Of a stretch of 64,000 nucleotides of DNA, positions 25,459 through 33,777 are shown piece after piece. This stretch comes from Streptomyces sp. NBC_01454 (GTDB taxonomy: Bacteria; Actinomycetota; Actinomycetes; Streptomycetales; Streptomycetaceae). The translations under genes were made by a program, and so were the position numbers. The DNA lies in NCBI RefSeq assembly GCF_036227565.1, contig NZ_CP109460.1, forward strand, positions 8,060,001 through 8,124,000, in the 5' to 3' direction. The notes beneath the pieces were generated by a model. The model had not been told where the DNA came from, did not search any database, and saw nothing but the letters and a program-made list of their open reading frames with translations. Each line of letters begins with the position of its first letter. Within the stretch, counting starts at the first letter, position 1.

Positions 25459-25698
25459 TCAGCCGCCGAAGCAGGGCGTACCGAAAGCGGGGTTGAGGGC
25501 CCCGATGACGCTGATGGTGTTGTTGCAGAGGTTGACCGGGATATGGACGGGGATCTGGAGGGAGTTGCCGGACACGATGCCCGGTGAGTCGAACGCCGCT
25601 CCCGAGGCGCCGCTGTCGGCGGTGGCCAGACCGGCACCGCCGAGGACGAGGGCGCAGGTGCCCGCAGTGACGAGGACGCTCTTGATCCGGTGAGCCAT
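25459..25698 (-). CDS. Short chaplin (hydrophobic surface protein)
   Basis: A 79-aa precursor with a Sec signal peptide (SVLVTAGTCALVLGGAG, cleavage near ATADS) and one chaplin domain. The domain reads GNSLQIPVHIPVNLC, NNTISVIGALNPAFG, then C, with the conserved two cysteines and the N-x-I/V-G-x-LNPAFG core. Short chaplins are secreted, self-assemble into amyloid-like fibres at the air-water interface, and coat aerial hyphae and spores with the longer anchored chaplins and rodlins. Expression is normally tied to the Bld/ECF developmental cascade. No second chaplin is nearby. GGGAGACGG ribosome site. This is a strong indicator of a streptomycete or close relative. Confidence 0.93.
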   Translation of the reverse strand: MAHRIKSVLVTAGTCALVLGGAGLATADSGASGAAFDSPGIVSGNSLQIPVHIPVNLCNNTISVIGALNPAFGTPCFGG

Positions 25699-25858
25699 CG
25701 ATCCGTCTCCCAACTGGTGGAGGAGAGGCGGCCCCTGGCGCCGGGCCCCTGAAGGCGCCGGCGCCACGGCTGTGAGCCGCCCTGACAAGGCTGTCGTTCC
25801 CCGCCGGCCCCTGCTCCACGGACGCCACGCCCGAAGAGCAGACTTTTAGGTGATATGG

Positions 25859-25878
25859 CCGACCGTGTTGACGGTCGG
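25859..25878 (-). terminator. Hairpin downstream of the NCS1 permease
   Basis: An 8-bp stem CCGACCGT/ACGGTCGG with a 4-nt loop, about 95 bp after the stop of the reverse-strand permease and upstream of the chaplin promoter. Confidence 0.5.
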
Positions 25879-25973
25879 GCATGCAACGGGCGGGCAACGG
25901 CGGGGCGGCGGATGGAGTGGGGTTGTCCCGTCCCGCCGCCGGTGTCCCGGTGTGGCCGGGTGCCGTCCCGGCG

Positions 25974-27644
25974 TCAGGCCGGTGCCGCCGGCAGCACATG
26001 GGCGCCGGTCCGGTCGGTGCTCAGGCACAGGGAGCAGACCACCCCGTCATGGCTGTGGCAGGCGGCGAGGTCCGGTCGCTCGAACTCGTGCCGGCACACA
26101 TGGCACGCGTATGTGACCGCGCTGGGATTGCCGTCCTCATCCAGCAGCGGGGAGTCGATCCCGTCCGTGGTGCGCCGCAGGTAGAACCGGCCCTTGGTCA
26201 GGACGGCCATGAGCGGGGTCAGCACGAAGGCGATCAGTGCGGCCGCGACCGGTGAGTACGGCTGGAGCGCGTCCCCCAGCGCATGGAAGTACAGGGCGAT
26301 CGACAGGCCCGAAGCGGCGGTGAAGGACACCACGCCGACGGGGTTGATCGCATGGAGCATGCCGCGGCGGAACTCGGGGACCTGCGGGGAGAGTTTCAGC
26401 AGATGCTTGTTGACCATGATGTCGGTGGCGACGGTCACGATCCAGGCGATGGCGCAGTTGGAGTAGAACCCGAGGACGGTGTTGAGGAAGCGGAACATGT
26501 CCGCCTCCATCAGCACCAGCGCACAGGCCAGGTTGGCGAGGACGAACACCATCCGGCCCGGATAGCGCTTGGTGACCCGGGTGAACGAGTTCGTCCAGGC
26601 CAGAGAACCCGAATAGGCGTTGGTCACGTTGATTTTGATCTGGCTGATCACCACCAGGACCACTGCCAGCGGGATGACCAGCCAGGAGGGCATCATGGCC
26701 GCGAAGGCGCCGGTGAACTGGTGGATCGGCTCGGTGGCCGCGGCCGGGCCCGCGGCGGCGAGGAGGTAGACGGCGAGGAAGACACCGATGGCTTGCTTGA
26801 GTGCGCCGAGCACCACCCATCCCGGGCCCGCCAGCACCACCGCCGTCCACCAGGCACGCCGGTTCTGCTCCGTCCTGGGCGGCATGAAGCGCAGATAGTC
26901 GACCTGTTCGCCGATCTGCGCGATCAGGGAGAGACACACGCCCGCACCCAGCAGCACCGAGGCGGCATCGATGCCGCTGCCGCCGTGGGAGCCCGTATAC
27001 GACAGGAAGGTGTGCACCGTGCCGGGGTCGGTGGTGACCAGATACAGCAGCGGCCCGACCATCAGCAGCAGCCAGAGGGGCGTCGTCCAGACCTGAAGCT
27101 TGCTCAGGGCCTTCATGCCGTGGATGACCAGCGGTATCACCATGCAGGTCGAGACCAGATACCCCAGCCACAACGGCAGGCCGAGGCCCAGCTTCAGGCC
27201 CTGCGCCATGATCGAGCCTTCGAGGGCGAAGAAGATGAAGGTGAAGCTGGCGAAAATGACGCTGGTCAGGACCGATCCGTAATAGCCGAAGCCCGAGCCG
27301 CGGGTGATCAGGTCCAGATCGATGTTGTACCGCGCCGCGTAGTAGGCGAGCGGGAAGCCGGTGACGAAGATGACCACGGCGGCGACCAGGATCGCGGTCA
27401 GTGCGTTCGCGGTGCCATGGGTCAGCCCGATGCCGGCCCCGATCGAGAAGTCGGCCATGTACGCGATGCCGCCCAGCGCGGTGGTCGCCACCACCATCGG
27501 GGTCCAGCGGCGGTAACTGCGCGGCGCGAACCGGAGGGTGTAATCCTCCAGGGTTTCGTTGACGGCTCTGTCGGCGGGTGCCGCGGCCTGCGGGGGCCGT
27601 CGGCTGCTGTCGGGGACTGTCACCGCATCCGGTCCTGAGTTCAT
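25974..27644 (-). CDS. NCS1-family purine/cytosine permease with Cys-rich C-terminal tail
   Basis: A 556-aa, 12-helix transporter of the nucleobase:cation symporter-1 family. It shows the N-terminal TALGGIAYMADFSIGAGIGL, GFGYYGSVLTSVIFASFTF (TM3) and AYSGSLAWTNSFTR motifs. NCS1 proteins import cytosine, purines, allantoin, hydantoins or thiamin precursors; specificity is not clear. After the last helix, residues 510-545 carry C-x2-C (YACHVC), CHSH and C-x2-C (VCSLC), a zinc-ribbon/RING-like cluster predicted to be cytoplasmic. This tail is not part of the transporter core and could sense or recruit something. The gene is divergent from the TTC38-like gene. Confidence 0.85.
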   Translation of the reverse strand: MNSGPDAVTVPDSSRRPPQAAAPADRAVNETLEDYTLRFAPRSYRRWTPMVVATTALGGIAYMADFSIGAGIGLTHGTANALTAILVAAVVIFVTGFPLAYYAARYNIDLDLITRGSGFGYYGSVLTSVIFASFTFIFFALEGSIMAQGLKLGLGLPLWLGYLVSTCMVIPLVIHGMKALSKLQVWTTPLWLLLMVGPLLYLVTTDPGTVHTFLSYTGSHGGSGIDAASVLLGAGVCLSLIAQIGEQVDYLRFMPPRTEQNRRAWWTAVVLAGPGWVVLGALKQAIGVFLAVYLLAAAGPAAATEPIHQFTGAFAAMMPSWLVIPLAVVLVVISQIKINVTNAYSGSLAWTNSFTRVTKRYPGRMVFVLANLACALVLMEADMFRFLNTVLGFYSNCAIAWIVTVATDIMVNKHLLKLSPQVPEFRRGMLHAINPVGVVSFTAASGLSIALYFHALGDALQPYSPVAAALIAFVLTPLMAVLTKGRFYLRRTTDGIDSPLLDEDGNPSAVTYACHVCRHEFERPDLAACHSHDGVVCSLCLSTDRTGAHVLPAAPA

Positions 27645-27870
27645 GGCCGGGACAGTAGGCAGGGCGTGTTTCCCGTGAGGTCATCGCAGATGAAGCGGAA
27701 GTTTCCGCCGGTGCGCGGAGCGAGGCGCCCCCGGAGGCGACAGCGGTGTGGTGGCTCCGACTCTCCCGCCTCGGAGTGGGGAACGATAGGGATCCAGCGG
27801 CACATGGCAACGGGGTGCACCGGCCGGCACCCCGGATGGAACACCCGTACTCAACCCCGCAGGAGTCAGG

Positions 27871-29271
27871 ATGACAGCGGACCGACACGGACACCCGATG
27901 AGCCACACCGGCGCCGAGGCCGTGGCCCCTTACGAACAGGCCCTGGACGACCTGTTGTTCTTCCGGCCGCGGGTCGCGGAGACGGCACGGTCGGTGCTGG
28001 ACGCCTCGCCGCGGTCGGTGATGGGGCAGGTACTGGCCGCGTATCTGGGCGTGTTGGGGACCGAGGAGAAGGACGCGGCCGTGGCCCGGGACGGCTTCCG
28101 CCGCTTCCGCTCCGGTCTGGACACCGAGGGGCTCATGCCCCGGGAGCGGATGCATCTGGCCGCCGCGACGGCATGGCTGGACGGCGATCTGCACGGCGCC
28201 GGCCGCATCCTCGGCGAGATCGGCATCGCCTTCCCGCGCGATGCGCTGGCGCTCTTCGCCGGACATCAGCACGACTTCCTCACCGGGGACGCCCAGCGCC
28301 TGCGCGACCGCATCGGCGGCGCACTGGACGCCTGGCCGCAGGACGATCCGCACCTCGGGCCGCTGCTGGGCATGTACGCGTTCGGCCTGGAGGAGTCCGG
28401 CCACTACGCACACGCCGAGGAGGTCGGCCTGGCGGCCCTCGACCGGCATCCGGACGATGTGTGGGGGATCCACGGCGTGGTGCACACCTACGAGATGCGG
28501 GGACGTTTCACGGACGGCATCCGCTTTCTCGACGCCCGCAGGCAGGACTGGGCGAGCGGCAGCCTGCTCACCGTCCACAACTGGTGGCACTACGCCCTCT
28601 ACGCCCTGGAGTCCGGCGACACCGCCCGGGTGCTGGAGATCTACGACGCGGCCCTCCACCACGAGCGTTCGGCAGGGGTGGCGATGGAACTGCTCGACGC
28701 CGCGGCCCTGTTGTGGCGCCTGTATCTGGCCGAGGAGGAGCAGAGCGCACGGTGGGCCCGCCTCGCGGACGCCTGGGAGAGCCGTGACGACGGTCCCCAC
28801 TACGCCTTCAACGACGCCCATGCGGTCATGGCCTATGTGGGGGCGGGCCGGATCGCCCGGGCGCAGCGTCTGGTTCAGGAGCGGGAGGACTGGCTGGCGG
28901 GGGAGCCAGCCGTCGACAACCGTGCCATGACGGCCGCGATCGGCCTGCCCGTGTGCCGCGCCCTCATCGCCTACGGACAGCAGGACCACGCCCGGGCCGT
29001 CGATCTGCTGCTGCCCGTCCGCCACCGGCTGCACGAATTCGGCGGCAGCCACGCCCAGCGGGACGCGATCCAGCGGACCCTCGTCGAGGCCGCCCTGCGC
29101 GCGGGCCGCACCGAGCTGGCCCGGACCCTGCTCAGTGAACGGAGCCGGCTGCGCCCGGTCTGCCCGTACAACTGGTCCGCCAAGGCCCGTCTGGAGGAGC
29201 AGCTCGGCGACCCGGCGCGGGCCGCGGCCGCCCGGGAGCGTGCCGCGGCGCAGGCGTCGGGCCGCGCCTGA
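27871..29271 (+). CDS. TTC38-like tetratricopeptide repeat protein
   Basis: A 466-aa cytoplasmic protein of the TTC38 family, an all-helical TPR-like fold. Typical parts are the FPRDALALFAGHQHDFLTG region, GMYAFGLEESGHYAHAEEVG and GIHGVVHTYEMRGRFTDGI, followed by NWWHYALYALE. ATG 27871 follows AGGAGTCAGG; a second ATG at 27898 is in frame. TTC38 proteins are widespread in bacteria and animals, but their biochemical role is not established. It is divergent from the NCS1 permease, and in many actinobacteria TTC38-like genes sit with nucleobase or amide catabolism genes, so a shared pathway is possible. Confidence 0.82.
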   Translation: MTADRHGHPMSHTGAEAVAPYEQALDDLLFFRPRVAETARSVLDASPRSVMGQVLAAYLGVLGTEEKDAAVARDGFRRFRSGLDTEGLMPRERMHLAAATAWLDGDLHGAGRILGEIGIAFPRDALALFAGHQHDFLTGDAQRLRDRIGGALDAWPQDDPHLGPLLGMYAFGLEESGHYAHAEEVGLAALDRHPDDVWGIHGVVHTYEMRGRFTDGIRFLDARRQDWASGSLLTVHNWWHYALYALESGDTARVLEIYDAALHHERSAGVAMELLDAAALLWRLYLAEEEQSARWARLADAWESRDDGPHYAFNDAHAVMAYVGAGRIARAQRLVQEREDWLAGEPAVDNRAMTAAIGLPVCRALIAYGQQDHARAVDLLLPVRHRLHEFGGSHAQRDAIQRTLVEAALRAGRTELARTLLSERSRLRPVCPYNWSAKARLEEQLGDPARAAAARERAAAQASGRA

Positions 29272-29280
29272 GCGGACGCC

Positions 29281-29312
29281 CGGGGACGCTCGGGGACGTT
29301 CGGGGACGTTCG
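29281..29312. repeat. Three tandem 10-bp units CGGGGACGYT
   Basis: CGGGGACGCT, CGGGGACGTT and CGGGGACGTT run head to tail just after the TTC38-like stop and immediately before a terminator hairpin. Confidence 0.7.
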
Positions 29313-29314
29313 GT

Positions 29315-29356
29315 CTCCCGCGGCCGCCGGGGCCCGCTCCCGGGCGGCCGCGGGAG
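29315..29356. terminator. Bidirectional hairpin between TTC38-like and polyol permease genes
   Basis: Perfect 14-bp stem CTCCCGCGGCCGCC (29315-29328) and its complement (29343-29356) around a 14-nt GC-rich loop, in an 86-bp convergent gap. Confidence 0.8.
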
Positions 29357-29357
29357 G

Positions 29358-30755
29358 TCAGCGCCGGCCCGCCGGAAGGCTCGCGACGCCGGTCTGCGGT
29401 GCGGCGGACAGCGAGTCGGACAGCGAGTCGGACGGCACGTCGGGCAGTTCAGCGGACGGTGCGGTGAACTCCGGGTCGGGAACGAGGAGCCGGATGGCGA
29501 CCGCGGTGGCGAGATGGAGGAGGGCGAAGATCCACACGATGCCCGCGACACCGACCGGCCCCAGGGCCAGGGCGACGACGGCCGGTCCGGCGAAGGTGCT
29601 GGCCCCGGCGCCCAGGTTGAGGGCCGACATGGCCTGCCCCTTGTGGCGCGGGGCCAGCGCGGGCACCAGCGCCGAGATCGGGACGTAGCCGGCGAGGGCG
29701 ATGCCGTACAGGGCGGCGGCCACCGCGGCGGGAAGGAAGTGCGGACCGGCCACGACGGGGACGTAGTACAGCCCGAGACAGGTCACCGCACAGGCCACGG
29801 CGCCGAACCAGGTCATGGTGCGCTGCCATCCGAGCCGGTCGCCGACGGCTCCGAAGAACAGGTTGGCGAAGATGTTCGCGGCGAACATCACGCTGAGCAG
29901 CCGCAGCCAGCCCGAGGTGCTGAACCCGACGGTCTCGGTGAAGAAGAACGGCATACAGACCAGGAAGCCGAACTGGGAGCCGGTGCTGACGACGCGCACG
30001 GCGGCGCCGACGGCCACCCGCGGCCGGCGCCGCATGATCGAGACGCTGCCCGCCAGGGTCGCCAGCGGGCGCTCGCCGTGCGGAGCGAGCGGGGAGCGCC
30101 CGGTGGGCTCGCGCACCAGCAGCAGGGCGAGCAGCCCGCCGAGCGTCACCAGTCCGAGGGCGCACCACAGGGTGTGGTACGAGCCGATCGCCGGGATCGT
30201 GGCGCTGGCCACGAGGGAGCCCAGGGTCGGCAGACCGCCGGTGAAGGCGAACCAGTACCAGCCGACCGCGGTTCCCATCCGCCGGGGCTCGGTCGCCGCG
30301 GTGACCCACACCAGGAACCCGTAGGCGAACAAGGGGTAGCCGAAACCGCGCAGCCCGTAGATGAGCAGCAGCAGCGGATAGTTCATGGCCGGCAGTGCCA
30401 CCGTCAGCAGGAGCACCTGGAAGACGAGCCAGATGGCGAAGCCGGCGGTCATCACCCGCCGTGGCCCCCACAGGTCCGACAGGGCCCCCGAGAGCCAGGC
30501 GCCGATGGCGACGGTGATGCCGTAGACGGCGATGACCACCGCCGCGTCGGTCTTGCCCATGCCCTGGTCGGCCAGGTACTTCGAGAAGAAGCCTGTCTCC
30601 ACGCCGTCGCCGGTCATGAACAGCAGCACCCCCACGAAACCCCAGGTCAGGGCCGGCGGTATGCCCAGGCGTGCGGGCAGCGAGCGGATACGGCCCGGCG
30701 GTGGGGAGCCGGCGGCCGGTGTCCGCACGGGCGGGAGGTGGGCGGAGCTGCTCAT
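29358..30755 (-). CDS. MFS transporter of the polyol permease type
   Basis: A 465-aa, 12-helix MFS protein. It starts with the diagnostic LLFMTGDGVETGFFSKYL, characteristic of the polyol permease group (ribitol/arabitol RbtT/DalT-like), then GALSDLWGPRRVM, the loop 2-3 signature. Those transporters import pentitols or hexitols by proton symport. ATG 30755 follows GGAGGG. It is divergent from a sorbitol/xylitol-type dehydrogenase whose operon includes a DeoR regulator, so the substrate is probably a sugar alcohol. Confidence 0.86.
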   Translation of the reverse strand: MSSSAHLPPVRTPAAGSPPPGRIRSLPARLGIPPALTWGFVGVLLFMTGDGVETGFFSKYLADQGMGKTDAAVVIAVYGITVAIGAWLSGALSDLWGPRRVMTAGFAIWLVFQVLLLTVALPAMNYPLLLLIYGLRGFGYPLFAYGFLVWVTAATEPRRMGTAVGWYWFAFTGGLPTLGSLVASATIPAIGSYHTLWCALGLVTLGGLLALLLVREPTGRSPLAPHGERPLATLAGSVSIMRRRPRVAVGAAVRVVSTGSQFGFLVCMPFFFTETVGFSTSGWLRLLSVMFAANIFANLFFGAVGDRLGWQRTMTWFGAVACAVTCLGLYYVPVVAGPHFLPAAVAAALYGIALAGYVPISALVPALAPRHKGQAMSALNLGAGASTFAGPAVVALALGPVGVAGIVWIFALLHLATAVAIRLLVPDPEFTAPSAELPDVPSDSLSDSLSAAPQTGVASLPAGRR

Positions 30756-30992
30756 GGGCCCTCCAAAAGGGCGGGGCGGGCGCGGGTGGGGGGACGGCGC
30801 GCGCCCTCGGTGTCGGCGTTCGGGAAGCCCGCGCAAGTCTTCTCGTATTTTGTGCGAAGTCAAGGCTTCACTGATAGAAAAAGAAGAGGTAGCGTGCGGA
30901 AACCGGGAGTGCCGCGCCAGCCTGCCGGCCCGGCACCGGACCCCGCGACACCCCCTTTCCTCTCCACACCCCCAGGGAGCCGTGAGCCCGTC
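30756..30992. promoter_or_regulatory. Divergent promoter region of the polyol module
   Basis: 237 bp between permease and dehydrogenase starts. An AT-rich segment (about 30838-30894) includes the imperfect dyad GTGcGAAG-TCAAGG-CTTCAC at about 30851-30870, a plausible binding site for the DeoR-type regulator encoded downstream of the dehydrogenase. Confidence 0.45.
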
Positions 30993-32033
30993 ATGACCGT
31001 CACCTCCGCGATTCCCGCCACCATGCGAGCCGCCGTCCTGCACGGGCCCGAGCGGCTGAGCATCGAGGAACGCCCCGTCCCCACCCCCGGCCCCGGGGAG
31101 GTCCTGGTACGCGTCGAGGCGGTCGGGACCTGCGGCTCGGACGTGCACTACTACCGGCACGGACGCATCGGCGACTTCGTCGTCCGCGCGCCGCTCGTCC
31201 TCGGGCACGAAGCGGCCGGCACGGTGGTCGCCGCCGGTCCGGGAGCCGAGGCGGGACGGATCGGCCGACGTGTCTCCATCGAGCCCGGTACGCCCTGCGG
31301 CAGCTGCGCCCAATGCCGTCCGGGCCGCTACAACCTGTGCCCCGGCATGCGCTTCCTCGCCACACCGCCGATCGACGGTGCCTTCTGCGAATACCTGGCA
31401 GTGCACCAGGACTTCGCCCATGAGGTCCCCGACTCCCTCACCCTCGAGGAGGCCGCCCTGCTGGAACCGCTGTCCGTGGCCGTCTGGGCCTGCCGCAAGG
31501 CCCGCGTGGCTCCCGGCGACCGCGTACTGATCAGCGGCGCGGGACCGATCGGCCTGGTCGCCGCCCAGACGGCACGGGCCTTCGGCGCACGGGAGGTGCT
31601 GGTCACTGACGTCCTCCCGCACCGACTCGACCTCGCCCGGGCCACCGGCGCCACCGCCCTCGACGTCTCCCGCACCCCGCTGCGTCAGGCGGAGTTCACC
31701 CCCACCGTCCTGCTGGAGTGCTCCGGCGTCCCCGCCGTCAGCGGTGAGGCGATCCGCACCGTCGGCCGGGCCGGCCGGGTGGTGCTCATCGGCATGGGCG
31801 GTGACGAGGTGCCGCTGCCGGTCAGCCGCGTGCAGCAGCACGAACTGGAAGTGACCGGCACCTTCCGCTACGCCCACACCTGGCCCACCGCGATGGCCCT
31901 GGTGCAGTCGGGAGCGGTCCGGCTCGACTCCCTGGTCTCCCACGGTTACGGTCTTGCCGAGGCCGAGAGCGCACTGACCGTCGCCACCCGCGACGCGACA
32001 GCCGTGAAGGCCGTGATTCACCCCCAGCGGTAG
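30993..32033 (+). CDS. Zinc-dependent polyol dehydrogenase (sorbitol/xylitol type MDR)
   Basis: A 346-aa medium-chain dehydrogenase. Catalytic zinc ligands lie in GTCGSDVHYY (Cys) and GHEAAG (His, Glu). The structural zinc loop carries four Cys (PCGSCAQCRPGRYNLC), and the NAD site is GAGPIGLVAAQTARA followed by the acidic VTDV. The VHYYRHGRIGDFVV stretch is typical of sorbitol and xylitol dehydrogenases, which oxidise the C2 hydroxyl of polyols to ketoses with NAD. It is divergent from a polyol permease and followed by a DeoR regulator, which makes a compact sugar-alcohol use module. Confidence 0.9.
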   Translation: MTVTSAIPATMRAAVLHGPERLSIEERPVPTPGPGEVLVRVEAVGTCGSDVHYYRHGRIGDFVVRAPLVLGHEAAGTVVAAGPGAEAGRIGRRVSIEPGTPCGSCAQCRPGRYNLCPGMRFLATPPIDGAFCEYLAVHQDFAHEVPDSLTLEEAALLEPLSVAVWACRKARVAPGDRVLISGAGPIGLVAAQTARAFGAREVLVTDVLPHRLDLARATGATALDVSRTPLRQAEFTPTVLLECSGVPAVSGEAIRTVGRAGRVVLIGMGGDEVPLPVSRVQQHELEVTGTFRYAHTWPTAMALVQSGAVRLDSLVSHGYGLAEAESALTVATRDATAVKAVIHPQR

Positions 32034-32071
32034 GCGCGCTGCCGCTGTCCGACCGGGAAGGGGCAGCCCCG

Positions 32072-32869
32072 ATGGCTTCCACACGGTCGTCGCTGGCCGA
32101 GGTCGACCGGCGACGGCAGGACGTACTGGCCCATGTCGTCGAGCACGGAGAAGTGCGCATCGACGAACTCGCCAGACGCTTCGGGGTCAGCCTCGCGACG
32201 ATGCACCGCGATCTGGACCAGCTCGCCGAACGCCGGCTGCTGCGCAAGGAACGCGGGCGGGCCGCGCCCTTCCCGACCCTCACCATGGAGACCGCCACCC
32301 GCTTCCGTCTCGGGGTGAACCTCCCGGTGAAGGAGGCGCTGTGCGCCGCCGTCGCCGACGAGGTGCGGCCCGGCAGCACCCTGGTGCTGGACGACTCGAC
32401 CACGGTTTTCCCGCTCGCGGCCCACATCGCCCGGACCGAGGCGGTCACGGTGATCACCAACTCCCTCGGCGTGGCACGACTGTTCGACGACACGCCCGGC
32501 GCCGATGTCACTCTCCTCGGCGGCCGCTACCGCGGGGAATTCGGCTCCTGCGTCGGCCCCGAGGTGCTGCGCGCCCTCGGCCGCATCCATGCCGATCTCA
32601 CCGTGATGTCGGCGGTGTCGGTGCTCGGCGGCCGGCTCTTCCACCCGATCCGCGACTACGCCGAGATCAAGGAAGCCATGCTGGAGTGTGCGCAGCGGTC
32701 GCTGCTGCTGGTGGACCACACCAAGTTCGGCAAGGCCGCCACGCATGCCTACGGCGACATCGGCCACTACGACCGCGTCGTCACGGACCGCGGCACTCCG
32801 GCCGGGGAGCTGGCCGAACTGCGGCGCAGGGGCGCGCCCGTCGACGTGGTCGACGTGGTCGACGTCTGA
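32072..32869 (+). CDS. DeoR/GlpR-family transcriptional regulator
   Basis: A 265-aa regulator. The N-terminal DeoR helix-turn-helix is RRQDVLAHVVEHGEVRIDELARR, in which VSLATMHRDLDQL is the recognition region. The C-terminal DeoRC sensor domain is of the ribose-5-phosphate-isomerase-like fold (TLVLDDSTTVFPLAAHI, TVITNSLGVARLF). It is a repressor usually relieved by a sugar phosphate. It lies 38 bp after the dehydrogenase, so it most likely senses a product of this pathway and controls both divergent transcripts. Confidence 0.88.
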   Translation: MASTRSSLAEVDRRRQDVLAHVVEHGEVRIDELARRFGVSLATMHRDLDQLAERRLLRKERGRAAPFPTLTMETATRFRLGVNLPVKEALCAAVADEVRPGSTLVLDDSTTVFPLAAHIARTEAVTVITNSLGVARLFDDTPGADVTLLGGRYRGEFGSCVGPEVLRALGRIHADLTVMSAVSVLGGRLFHPIRDYAEIKEAMLECAQRSLLLVDHTKFGKAATHAYGDIGHYDRVVTDRGTPAGELAELRRRGAPVDVVDVVDV

Positions 32870-33037
32870 CCCTCGTCCCCGGCCGGCCCATAAGATCCGG
32901 GCGCCTCCCGCCCACACCTCCCCTTTCGCGACACCTTGGCCCTTCTTCGGCCAAATGCCGGCCGGCGTACAACGCCGTCACCGCCGGGCCCGTCCTACCG
33001 CACGATGCTCTGCTCAGATCTTCTCTGGAGGTACGAC

Positions 33038-33613
33038 ATGCGACGGTTAGGGACAGTGGCGGCGGCACTCGTGCTGGCGGGCGCCGGGGTGGCGGGCACG
33101 GCCGGCGTGGCCGACGCCGCGACCGGTCCGGTGGGCAACGCGGCGCCGGCCGCGGCCTGTTCGGCCGTCTGGGGCAGCGGCGACAAGTCCGTCACGGGCG
33201 CGGACGCCGCACCGCTCACCAACATCAGAACCGGCCGGCACGCGTGCTACGACCGCATGGTGTTCGACGTCGGCACCGCCTCCGGCACGCTCGGCTACCA
33301 CGTCGGCTATGTCGACGCGTTCCACCAGGACGGCTCGGGCGCACGGATACCGGTCAAGGGGGGCGCCATTTTGCAGATCTATGTGTCCGCACCCAGCTAT
33401 GACCCGGCGACCGGTAGGCAGACCTACGGCGGGTCCGCCGGCAAGCCGCTGCCGGGAGTGGACATCAGTGGATACAAGACGTTCACGGACACCAAGTTCG
33501 GGGCGAGCTTCGAAGGGCAGACCCAGGTCGGCCTGGGCGTCCGCGCCAAGCTTCCCTTCCGGGTGCTCCAGTCCGGCCATGAGCTGATCGTGGACGTCGC
33601 ACACACCTGGTGA
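33038..33613 (+). CDS. Secreted AMIN-like domain protein; TTA codon
   Basis: A 191-aa exported protein with a Sec signal peptide (LVLAGAGVAGTAGVADA, cleavage about residue 29). The mature part is a beta-sandwich of the AMIN-like type common in streptomycete secreted proteins: IRTGRHACYDRMVFDVG and VDAFHQDGSG, and at the end FRVLQSGHELIVDVAH. Codon 4 is TTA (33047-33049), suggesting bldA-dependent translation. ATG 33038 follows TGGAGG. A strong hairpin ends the gene. The role is unknown; AMIN-type domains often bind cell-wall polymers. Confidence 0.8.
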   Translation: MRRLGTVAAALVLAGAGVAGTAGVADAATGPVGNAAPAAACSAVWGSGDKSVTGADAAPLTNIRTGRHACYDRMVFDVGTASGTLGYHVGYVDAFHQDGSGARIPVKGGAILQIYVSAPSYDPATGRQTYGGSAGKPLPGVDISGYKTFTDTKFGASFEGQTQVGLGVRAKLPFRVLQSGHELIVDVAHTW

Positions 33614-33651
33614 CCTGCCCGGTCACCGTGGCGCGCCGCTCGGGCGCACAA

Positions 33652-33694
33652 AGAGAAATACCCCGGACTGAATTGACAGCCGGGGTATTTCTCT
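33652..33694 (+). terminator. Strong hairpin with 15-bp stem overlapping the helR promoter
   Basis: Arms AGAGAAATACCCCGG (33652-33666) and CCGGGGTATTTCTCT (33680-33694) are perfect complements, with a 13-nt loop. It ends the AMIN-like transcript. The loop contains TTGACA, the -35 of the next promoter, so hairpin and promoter overlap physically. Confidence 0.8.
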
Positions 33695-33703
33695 GCGTAT
33701 ATT
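33673..33703 (+). promoter_or_regulatory. Near-consensus sigma70-type promoter for helR
   Basis: TTGACA at 33673-33678 and GTATAT(T) at 33697-33703 with an 18-bp spacing; start codon at 33778. A perfect -35 is rare in this genome type. It sits inside the hairpin above. Confidence 0.6.
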
Positions 33704-33777
33704 GAGGGCTTCTGTGTCTGCCTGAATTCAAGACCTGAGCCCAACTTCTTTCCGAACTGTATCCGAGCGGAGCTGAA

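Noticed and set aside
33614..33777. Rifamycin-associated element upstream of helR
   Set aside because: The only strong dyad here is the terminator hairpin, and its sequence does not look like a dedicated element; I could not confirm it from memory.
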